From Paratrimastix pyriformis (taxonomy: Eukaryota > Preaxostyla > Paratrimastigidae), in assembly GCA_027972325.1 (NCBI GenBank), contig JAPMOS010000012.1:553501-617500 (forward strand): DNA of 64,000 nucleotides, read 5' to 3'. Below the pieces are notes generated by a model that searched no databases, was not told the DNA's origin, and worked only from the letters and a program-made list of their open reading frames with translations. Below are positions 33,602 through 43,085 of the stretch, piece after piece. The position numbers and the translations under genes are program-made. Position 1 is the first letter of the stretch. Every line of letters starts with the position of its first letter.

Positions 33602-34612
33602 ACACCCCGGGGCGCATGGGAGCGTGAGAAACCGGCCAGCAGGCGAACGCGGGGACCGAGGAGGTGCCGCCAGCCCGTGGTGTGGGTGGGGGTGTGCAAG
33701 CGCCGCGGCCCGCCGGCCCGCCGGCCCCCCGTGCGGACCGAGGTTGCCCGCCGTGTCGGGCCGGTCGCCATAGTAGAGCTCGCGGCCCTCGAGGAGGGTC
33801 CGGAAGAGGGCCCGCTCGAAGACCACCACCCGGCCCCCGCCCAGCGAGGGGGCCATGAAGGGCACGATGTACCGCAGGGACTCCTGCAGCAGCCGGTAGG
33901 GGCAGGGCGAGCTGCCCGCCCGGCCGGCCCGGTTGGCGGCCCCGGGGGCGGCGATCTTCTCGAGGAGGGGCACCCCCGCGTAGATCATGTTCAGCGCCGG
34001 GATGCCGCGCTCCTTGCGGCGCTGCTGCTTGCCCCCCTGCGGGGCCCCCTCTGCACCGGCCGCCGAGACAGGCAGGCAGGCAGGCAGACAGAGCACAGCC
34101 CCAACCAGCACAGGCGGGGCCCGGCAGGCGCAGCGAACGATGAAGAACCACCGTCCTCAAGGGGGGGGAGGGGTGCAATGGGGTGTGGCGGTGGGATGGC
34201 GGGGGGGGGAGCGGACCCTCGCCCATGTTGGGGGCGCCCATGTCCATGAGGCGCCCGAGGGACTCGGTGACGATGATGATCTTGGAGAGGTCGTCCTGGC
34301 GCACGTGGTCGGCCCGGGCCCGCAGCTGGCCCCGGGGGAAGGCCTCCGAGAGCGCGTAGAAGGGCGCGATGCTCTGGGCCACCAGGTTCTCCTGCTGGGC
34401 GGCCGTCAGGGCCGTCAGGACCATGGCCCGCTGGGCCTCGGCGTGCCGCGAGGTGGCCGGTGCCGGGCCCTGGGTGCTGGTGCGCCGGCGGGCGGCCGGG
34501 GCCTGAGGGGCGGCCGGTGGCTCATCGGCGGCCGGCTTGCGCTCCTTCTTGTGCAGCACGGCAATGAAGAAGCCTGCCGCCCCCCCCGAGGACCCCGAGG
34601 GAGAAGAAGAAG

Positions 34613-34643
<31 letters not shown>

Positions 34644-34852
34644 CCAGGACGGGAGATGAGGAGGGGAGGGGATGAGAGGGATGAGAGGGAGGGTGGCGGC
34701 GGCAGTGGGGTGGGCGGGAGGCGGACCGCCCGAGTTCATGTGCTGGGGCATGATGCGCATGCAGCGGTGGAGGCACATCCGGGCGGCCTCCTCGGGGCTG
34801 GGCGGGAACATGCTGGCCACCACCTGGGGGTGGGTCTTGTTCTTGGCCGGCC

Positions 34853-34883
<31 letters not shown>

Positions 34884-37509
34884 CTCGGGGGCCTCCTCGG
34901 GGGCGGCCGCCTCACCCGCCTCGCCCGCCTCGCCCCCCTCGGGCTGCTCCTGCTTCTTGGCCTTGCGGGCGAACGGGATGCGGCCCTTGACGGGGGGCAG
35001 GGTCAGCACCCGGGGCACCTCCTCGAACCGCGAGCAGTACGCCCAGGCGCCCTCCACGTCCTCCGTCGGGATGGCCGCGGCGGCGGCAGTGGCGGCGGCG
35101 GCGGCAGTGGCGGCGGCGGCGGCAGTGGCGGCGGCGGCGGCCTCGGCGCCCTCCTCGGGTTCGCTGCGGGCGCGCTTGCGGGGCTCCTCGGGCTCAGGCA
35201 CGGGCTCAGGCTCGGCGGCAGCCTCGGCCTCGGCCTCGGCCTCGGGCTCGGCCTCGCCCTCGGGGCCGGCCTTCTTCTTCTGGCGCCGCTCGACCTTCCG
35301 CTGGCGGCGCCGCTCGCGCCTGGAGGGGCCCTCGGTCCCCTTGCCGGCGGCCAGCACGGCGCCCGCCGACCCGGTGGCCCCCATGACCGTCCCCGAGGCG
35401 GCCTTCGGCGCAGCAGCAGCAGCAGCAGCGGCGGCAGCAGCAGCGGCAGCAGCGGCGGGGCCGGTGGCGAGGGCCGGCTGGATGGCGACCTTCCAGGTGG
35501 TGATGCCGGGGACGGTGGACAGGCCGGGCAGCATGGGGGCGGGGGCGGGGGCGTGATGGTGGTGCTTCTTCTTCTTCTTCGTGCCCTCGGCCTCGGCCTG
35601 GGCCTGGGCCTGGGCCTCGGGCGGCCGGTAGCCGACCCGCTCGTCGTGGCACTGCACGTCCACAAGCTCCACCTCGTCGCCCCAGGTCCGCAGCAGGGCC
35701 GCCACCACGGCCTCGTCCTCGACCGGGTTGAAACTGGCCCGCCAGGCGGGGTGGGGAGGAGGAGGAGGAGGGCAGAGGGCTCAGCTCTGGTCCCACAATG
35801 GAAGGCGGCGCACCGGCAACGGGCAAAGAGCGACAGGGGGGGGCGGGTGCGGGCAGGGGGGGGCGGACCTGCACGTGCTGTAGACCATGCGGCCGCCGGG
35901 CTTGAGGAGCTGCAGGCCCCGGTTGGCGACGGCCAGCTGGACGGGGTGCAGCAGCATCCCGTCGAAGGGGCTGAAGATCTGCCAGATCTTGGGGGTCTTC
36001 CGCAGGGTGGCGTCCCCGCTGCAGGGCACGTCGGCCTGCACCCGGTCGAAGAGGAACAGCCGCTCGGCCTCGGCCTCGGTGAGCGGGGCCAGCCCCGCGG
36101 GCCGCAGCGAGTCGGGCAGCAGGCGCTGCTCCTCCTGGATGCTGGCCGCCCCCACGGCCGGGAACTGGGTGGCGTCGTGGTTGGTGATGATCAGCCCGGG
36201 GCTGCACAGGCGCTGGGTCTGGGTCGTCAGCACGAAGCACCGCTTCCGGGAGACGTCGTTGGCCACCACGCACCCCGTCGGGATGGCTGCGGCGGCGGGG
36301 GCGGCGTCAGAGGAGAGGAGGCCAGGATGAGGGGGTGTGCGCGAGACGGGACGGGCCCAGCCCATTATTTCAAAGGACGGGGCGCTTGTGGCTCAGGCAC
36401 AAACCGCGCACACCAGCACCGCGCACAGCACCACTCCTCCTCCCCCTCCTCCCCCTCCCCCGACCCCACCTCCCAGGCCAACGACCCGACGGACCCTGGG
36501 GGTCGTGGTGGGCGTGCATGAAGTCGAGCAGCTGGGCGGTCTTGGAGCCGGGCGAGGCGCACATGTCCAGCACGCGGTGGTTGTGCTGCACCCCCAGGAA
36601 GAACGGGGGCAGCATGCTCACCTGCAGACCCGCGCCCGCACGGCCATAGGAGGCGAACACGAAAATGAGGGTGGCGGTGCGTCACGGCCATCACTGCGGC
36701 CTCCCTCCCTCCCCCTCCCTCCCCTCCCTCCCTCCCCCTCCCCCTCCCCGACCGCCTGCCGACATGGGTGGCCTCGGGGCGGGCAAGAAGGGACAAACCT
36801 CCTCCTGGCGCACGATGAGGCCGCTCTCGGCCGAGACGGTGAGGTAGCGCTTGAGGTCGGCCACCGAGGGGTCCTTCTCGAGCATGACCCGCTTGCGGAG
36901 GATGGTCTTGCCCAGGTCCACCCGCCAGCCCAGGTCGTACCACGACATCTGGTGCACCAGCTCGTCCGCCGTCACGGCAGCCTCGGCCCCGTGCCGGACA
37001 CCCTCCGCGAAGATGCTCTCCAGCTTCTGCTGGACCGTCCACCTGCGCCGCCGCCGCCGGGGGGATGAGCGGTGGTGCGGGGAGAGAGAGGCAAAGGCGG
37101 GCGAGACCTGAGGGCCTTGGCATTGGCGGGGCTCGAAAGCATCATGGGGGGAGTTTCGTTCAAATGGAACGAAATGGGCAGGGTGGTGCGCAGGATCTGA
37201 AGGCGCGGAGAGAATTCACACAAGTCAATCATCTGTTCCACAACCACAAACCTGGATAAATGCATCCCAATCACTATCGGCAACCCAGTTCTGCTTCTTG
37301 TAATACTGCTCGAAGAGCGTCACCTGTTTCGGCTTCTTCTCCCATCGGGTCCACTTTTTTTCGCCTTCGGCAGGGGTTTTGGCTTTGGTACCCGCCTCGG
37401 GCTTTTGAGGGACACCCTTTTTGGGAGTCGCGGGAGGGGGCGTGCTCTTTTTTTGCTTCCCTTCCTTCATCCAGGCAGAAAGACCGCTCAACCCTGGCAA
37501 GAAACCCAT
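33296..37509 (-). CDS. NSUN2: tRNA (cytosine-5) methyltransferase, NSUN2/Trm4 family
   Basis: SAM-dependent m5C methyltransferase of tRNA, usually nuclear. Exons: complement(join(33296..33552, 33739..34050, 34217..34573, 34727..35733, 35869..36286, 36495..36621, 36799..37042, 37108..37196, 37252..37509)); all phases agree, 1,022 residues. Domains match NSUN2: N-terminal [30 protein letters not shown], the SAM motif [26 protein letters not shown], the first Cys motif [12 protein letters not shown] and the catalytic [17 protein letters not shown], then [12 protein letters not shown] and the PUA-like C-terminal part ([19 protein letters not shown]). Exon 6 adds low-complexity tracts (His, Lys, Ala, Glu, PEPE) not typical of the family. 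The start at 37509 gives [13 protein letters not shown]. Confidence 0.95.
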
Positions 37510-37596
37510 CTGCAGGGAAAAGTGGGGCTCAAGAGAACGAGCTCGGAAAAACCGATTCTGACTCCGCACAGCAAACACAGACAGAGAAATAAATGA

Positions 37597-38960
37597 TCAT
37601 CTGGATTCCTGGGTCGGTTCTGACGGAGTGCCATCGTCAGCTGAAGGAGGTGTCTGGCTGTCGGCGACAACCAGAGGTTCAGGCTGGCGAGAGCGAGGAG
37701 TGGCCACAGCCGACTGGAATTCGCCAGTATCACTGTTCTGGCGTGGTTTTCTCGGGGATGGGGGTGATGAAAACACTACCCCCGGGGATTTGCCGGCCGC
37801 CTCCATGTCACTTGCTGTGGGTGAACTTGCTGCGGGGGGCAAGTCTGCGAAGGCCGGGGAGTGGGAAACTGGAGGCTGGAGAGAGGGAACAGGGGGATGG
37901 GGAAGAGGGGAATCGACAATGATCACCTGCGGTGGCCGATCCAGCGCGGAGGGCCGCGCCGGGGGATGGGCAGCCTCGAGGCGGGCATCGATGAGTTCCA
38001 TGGCACGACAGAGGAACGTGTGTTGGGTGAACTTGAGGTGCACCTGGGGGCGCCGGCTCCGGAGCAGGATGGCCACGGTGGGGATGTCGGCACAGACGCC
38101 CCGCCGCAGCAGCAGGGCCGCCGCAAAGCAGGCCGAGCGGCCAATCCCGTTTGCGCAATGCTGTGGGGCATGGGCAGGTGAGTCAATGGGGAATGGGAGG
38201 AGGAGGAAGGGGGGGATGGAGGGGGGGAGGCAGTCCGACCACAAAGACGGGGAGCTCAGGAGGCAGGGCCGCGACTGTCTCGAGGACCTCCGCAAAGAGG
38301 TTGATCGGTGGCATGTCCCCGTCGAGGGCGGGCACCGCGAAGTAGCGGCGCCCCTTGAGGAGCTTTTGCCGGGCGGGGAATTCGCAGGTCAGGTCCACAA
38401 TGACCTGAGCTTCCTTGGGGAACCACCGCTGAGCAAAAAGAAAGATAGTGACGATGAGCCAACAACAAGGAGAGTGGGGTGGCAAGCCGGACGTCAAAAA
38501 GGGGATAGCGACCCACATACACATTGTGGGTGATGTGGGTGTAGGGGTCCTTGCATAACCGAAAGAGTAGGGTTCTCAGGAACCACGAGATCCACCCCAA
38601 AACGTAGTACGGAAGGAAAATGCAGAAAGAAAAGGGCGAAATCATCCCCCTGGCGAAAAATTGGTATCATCGAAGAAAAATGCGCGCAAACTTTTTCCGT
38701 TCCTTGGCAAAAATAGTAGCGAGAGGTGGCACGAAGTACGCGCAGGCCACAATAAAATAGGTGATGCACGGCCAGAGCAGAACGAATAGGATATACCAGC
38801 GCGGAGAGCGATCAGCCAAGAGGACGATGGGGACGATGACTCCCCCTAGATACACGGCAAAAATGGCAAAGTAGACCGTGCCCCAAATTGTGTTGGCCGT
38901 TGTTTCGACGAGGCTCACACGAGACTGGACCGCCTGCTGAGAGTTTCTTCCGCCCGGTGT
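37597..38960 (-). CDS. Membrane-anchored dual-specificity (tyrosine-type) phosphatase
   Basis: Cys-based phosphatase. Exons: complement(join(37597..38160, 38240..38428, 38493..38649, 38692..about 38950)). The N-terminus carries several hydrophobic helices (VYFAIFAVYLGGVIVPIVLL; WYILFVLLWPCITYFIVACA; FCIFLPYYVLGWISWFL). Then come THNVYVGRYPLFD, VIVDLTCEFP, the general-acid region FAVPALDGDMPP and the signature HCANGIGRS (HCX5R) at the start of the last exon. A long Pro/Ser tail follows. This order resembles bacterial and plant DSPs that have membrane segments before the catalytic domain. No in-frame ATG precedes the first helix, so a tiny upstream exon is needed; ATG-AA at about 39006-39010 spliced to 38950 would fit, but is unproven. 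Confidence 0.85.
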
Positions 38961-39109
38961 GGATGAGACACGGAACGGAAAAATGAACGGTTACGGGAAT
39001 TACTTCATGTGGAGACCAACTTTTTTGCCGAAAAACCTAGGCTAGTACTTCATGTGGAGACTAAATTTTGAAAAAAATTTGAAACTGCCCAACGGAGCTT
39101 GAGTTATGA

Positions 39110-39245
39110 ACCCCCGAAGTTGCTGTTGATCGGAATCGAACCCGCCTCCAAAAAATACCCATTTTCTTGGGTTTGGCCGGGATCGAACCACGGTCATTTC
39201 GTTCAAAGACATCAACTTTTCTATTGTACCATCAAGAACACTTTA
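39110..39245 (-). other. tRNA-like B-box sequences, not a complete tRNA
   Basis: On the minus strand GGTTCGATCCC (near 39182) and GGGTTCGATTCC (near 39130) both fit the T-arm/B-box consensus, about 55 bp apart. Flanks do not fold into a full cloverleaf with paired acceptor stem. They may be degraded tRNAs or part of a tRNA-derived repeat. Confidence 0.3.
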
Positions 39246-39287
39246 AAAAAGTTTATGAGCTGCTTCGTTCCAAATAAGGCACGACAG

Positions 39288-39560
39288 TTAGTGGTCAAGA
39301 GAGGAAGAAAAAAGAAAGAAGACACGATTCGGGTTGTGAGGGGGCACAGCCGCGCGCCCCGCCCCCGCGTGGGCCTCGCTGAGGGTGGGAGAGCAGAGTA
39401 TGCTGCGCCGCTGCCTGCCGACTGGGCTGCCATGAGGAGCCTCTGATTTGGATGGCTGGGTCTCCCGCACACAGGTGGCCGGGGCAAATTGCTCGGTGGG
39501 AAGCCGTCCTGGCGGGGGCGGGGCTGCGCCCCGCGGCTGTGGGGTGGTGGACATCCGGCC

Positions 39561-39595
<35 letters not shown>

Positions 39596-40171
39596 GGGGA
39601 GGAGGTGGTGGTGGTGGTGGTGGTGGTGGTGGTGGAGCACTCTTCGTCGGCCTTCCCGCTCTTGGGCGGCCCTGAGGTCGCCATCCAGGGCCGCCACCCG
39701 CTGGCGGGCCTCCTCGGCCTCAGCGGCCCGGGCCTGGGCAAGCCGGTCGCCCTGGGCGCGCGCCTGGTGGAGCTGCTGGGCGGCCTCAGTCAGCTCGCCC
39801 AGCTGGGCCGCAGCCTTCTGGCAGGCCTCCTCATGGTTCCGATCGGCGGCCCGGGCAGCCTCCTCCAGCTGAGCGACTCTGGGGGTGCGGGGGAGGGCAG
39901 GAAGAGCGAGTGATGGCACCGGATCCGGGGACGGGAGGGAGGGAGGGAGGGAGGAGGGAGGGAGGGGGGCAGGGGAGGGAGGGAGGGAGGGAGCTGACGC
40001 TCCCTGGGACAGCGGGCTCGGAGGAGATGAGAGGCTCAGGCACTTGAAGAGGCCGGACATCTGCAAGTTGGCGCCCCGGGGCGCCCCGTCGTAGCAGTCT
40101 TCGTCGCCGTAGTGGTCTCCAGCCCTCAAAGGTCTCTTGCCCCCCGGGGCCACGCGACGGGAGTCGAGGGA
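39288..40171 (-). CDS. Coiled-coil protein, 5' end unresolved
   Basis: I recognise no family. Three exons join in phase: complement(join(39288..39536, 39641..39878, 40059..40171)). The middle exon is a strong Ala/Glu/Gln coiled coil (IVAQLEEAARAADRNHEEAC onward, about 80 residues). The last exon is Pro/Ser/Arg-rich and ends at 39288. The upstream exon starts after an AG at 40173, preceded by a stop, so more exons must lie to the right. An (AC)n tract and a (GGT)n tract fill the 39537-39640 intron. Confidence 0.5.
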
Positions 40172-41519
40172 CTCTCAGGTGGGGCCGGGGGGTGCGCAGG
40201 GAAGGAAGCAACAGTCGGGGGCGTCACTGCGGAGCGAGAGGCAACGCAACCCTTGACGCTGCGCATACCTCTGTGGTTCAGTGCGACGATTCGGATTAGC
40301 GGGCAGGGGAGGGCCAGTTCGAGGCGGCGCGTGCCAACCGTGGCACAGGTCAAGGGTGTCCAGGCAGCAATCATCACCATTCGTCACCACCTGCTCATAG
40401 AGGCAGGGTCGGAAGGCCTTCGGCGGTGGCGGTGACGGTGACGAGCCGCGGAGGTGAAGGCGTCGCCCAGGCGGCACGGACCATGCCGTGATTGAGCGAC
40501 AGCACATCCGTCCGACAGCTAGCGGATACAGGAGCGTGCCCTGGCCCGGTGCCGTGGGAGCCTGTCAGAGGCAGTGGAGGAGTGCCCTGCTGCGCAGCGC
40601 CAGGCGGTTCTGGAGCGGGCCGAGGGCGTGAAGGCTGAGGTGGCAGTGGGGCGGCAGCTGGAGGAGGCTGCAAGCGAGGCCGTGGTTGTCCAGGAGGTCC
40701 CCTGCCCCTTGAGCACCGCCGCCATGGCGCGGTTGGCCCAGAGGGGTGGAAAGCGCGGCAACCGAGGAGGCGCCCCTGGCGGCCGAGGATGCGGCTGAAG
40801 ATGCGGTCCTGGAGTCCAACAAGGCAAGGCGAGCGCGTCGAGGTCCACCAAGGGAGTGCAGGCCCAGAGCGAGCACCTCGAGGCGACCAGTGAACACATC
40901 AGTGGGGCCTGGCCCTGCTCCAGATGTGCGCGTGGAAGGGGGAGTGACGCATTGATGTGCCCGTGGGTGGACGGCGTAAACATCCAAAAACAAGAAGGAG
41001 GAGCAGTCCAGGCCAGGATGTTGCGCACCGACCTGTGGCCGGGAGAAGCCAGGGTCGTGCAGCATGGCGGAGGACGACCGGTGGCCATCGAGAGCGGTGC
41101 GGGGAAGGTCGCCCCAGGTCGGTGGGCCCAGGGCGGTAGCGGGGACGGGCCGCCGGCCTGGCGGTGGACAGGGGCGGGATTCATCGTGCCGGGTTGTCTT
41201 GGGACCAGGGCGCAGGGCGGCAACCGCATACCAGCGCCGGGGCGGCGACAGGGGTTCTCAGCGGGCCAAGGCATGTGAACGGCAGCATTGGCAACAGGGC
41301 TGCACCGGGTGGGGCAGGAGGGTTAGGGGCCGGGGAAGAGGCGGGGTAGAGCAGTGTGTGAGGCGATCCGTCAAACAAGGGCCGGGCCCTGGGCCCTGAC
41401 AGACCCAATGGGGGCAGGGGCTTGGCAGGGCCCAGCGGAGATCTGCTCCATTTGAGGTGCTGATGGGGAAGCTGATCCGTCTCGAACCGGAGCAGCTGCG
41501 GTTGAGGATCTGGGGCAGG
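40172..41519. other. Unassigned 1.3 kb with unusual composition
   Basis: Unlike the rest of the window, this stretch lacks C/G homopolymers, minisatellites and GTCCGC donors. Frames of 100-250 codons are open on both strands (for example 40519-41274 minus, 40856-41278 plus), but I recognise no domain. It may be exons of the coiled-coil gene or an old insertion; I cannot decide. Confidence 0.4.
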
Positions 41520-42758
41520 TCACGCAGCTTGGTCATCATCGGTGGGCTGCTTGGACCCTCGCTTAGACGCATCGCAGGAGACCGGTGTGGCCCCAGGTTC
41601 AGCGACCGTTGTGGCTGAGGAGTCCGCGCGTGGGCGGCGCGGGGAGCGGACGTTGCCGAGGGCCAGCTGGGCGCGGGAACGCGGGGTGGGGTGGCGGGCT
41701 TGGTCAGGAAGCGTCGTGGGCGGATGTATGCCGGCCGACGGCTCAGAGGGAGAGACGGGGTTGGGGAGCCCAGAGACACCGGGTGCACATTGCGCTGCGG
41801 GCCTCGCCCGGGGCTGGCCGTCCTGGCCGTCCTGGCGGGTGACACGGTTGCACTGCTCTTCGTCTGCGTCGTCAGGCCACCCCGCCATCAGATATCCGCC
41901 CCTGCGCATCGCTTGTGCCGCCTCCAGTCCCCGCCCCATCCGGTCCGCAGGGTTGGTACCCTCCTCCTGTGTGGTGAGCGCCCGCTCAGCCCGGTCGTCG
42001 ATGGGTCCCCCTGCGAGACTCTGTCCCCTGGCGCCGCAGGCCAATGTCAGCCCAAATGACCCGGGGGGGAGATGCGAGGCGGGAAGGACGACAGACCGGG
42101 CGGGGCGGGATGGGGCGAGCCGCAAAACCAGCACGGGAGCGGCCGTCGGGGAGCCTGAAACAGCACCGCAGTTGCCATTGAAACTTGGCAGAAAAAAACT
42201 GTGCCGGATGGGCGCGGGAACGATGGGAACTGTGAATGGGAGAGAGGAGGAGCAGGGGTCAGTCAAGAATCTCCCGGAAAAACATTCGCCGCACATTCGG
42301 ACAAATCACAGACCCGGAACCCGGGGGGGGGGGGGGGGGGGGTGACCTCGAGGATGTTGCAGCGGGCTTCTGCAGGATGGTAGGCGTTGGAGTTCTCCAG
42401 GACGCTGTACACCAGCGCCAGCGGTGGACGTTGACCTGTGCGCCGGAGGCGGGGGGCGGGACGGGGGGTGGAGAGGTGGATCTGCGGTGGGAAAAGAGCT
42501 GGACGGCGTTGGGCTTTGGAGAGGCGGTCCCACTCCACGACGAATTGTACGTGTCAGCGAAATAATGGAGTGGGGCATCAGATTGATGGTGGAGAAGTGA
42601 GTGTCGTCAGGCTCAAACCTTGCCAAAAGTTCATGGTTTATCCATTTCAAGCGGGTCTCATCAGCCGGAGTGGTTCTTGGCCTGGAAACGGGATGAAGAT
42701 TGCATCAATCTAAAACGTCCACAGACTTCCTCGTCGAGGTCTCTAACAACCTTGACAT
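41520..42758 (-). CDS. Uncharacterised protein, exon structure only partly resolved
   Basis: No family recognised. The start is clear: ATG at 42758, a short exon (MSRLLETSTR), a GTCTGT intron, then PRTTPADETRLKWINHELLA in phase, and a GTTTGA intron. Further left, a segment reading PPLALVYSVLENSNAYHPAE looks protein-like, and a 257-codon open stretch (41520-42290) ends at a stop. I could not join these by phase with confidence, and the left part may belong to another gene. Confidence 0.35.
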
Positions 42759-42995
42759 GAATGCGCTCTTTTGTTATGAGTCTGAAGAGACGGATCTTTG
42801 AAAAAGAAGGCAAAGAAACGCCTTGGGTCCAAATAATTCTCCGGAGACGGTAATACACGCCCGGAGACGGCACTAAAGACTTCGGAGAAGGTCTCCACAT
42901 CAAGTAAAAGCCCAAGTAAAAGCCAAATGAACGGCCGCCACCTGAGGCCGGTTGACAAAGTGAAAAACCCAAGGCACACAACGGGACTAACTCTC

Positions 42996-43056
42996 TTTTT
43001 TTTTTTTTTTTTTAATCAAACCCAACCCAGAAACCGAGATTACTGGGCAGGTGCAG
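42996..43056 (-). mobile_element. Short retroposed insertion with perfect 14-bp target duplication
   Basis: On the minus strand a 43-nt body (from 43056, starting CTGCACCTGCCC, to 43014) is followed by A18. It is flanked by identical copies of CGGGACTAACTCTC at 42982-42995 and 43057-43070. This is the hallmark of LINE-type target-primed reverse transcription. It lies just downstream of the XRN stop codon, in or next to its 3' UTR. Confidence 0.85.
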
Positions 43057-43085
43057 CGGGACTAACTCTCGAAACATCAAGAGCA

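Noticed and set aside
39110-39245. Functional tRNA gene
   Set aside because: B-box matches are present, but no acceptor or T stem pairs properly and the anticodon arm is not convincing.
40519-41274. Decayed retroelement protein
   Set aside because: I could find no reverse transcriptase, integrase or capsid motif, so I do not name an element.
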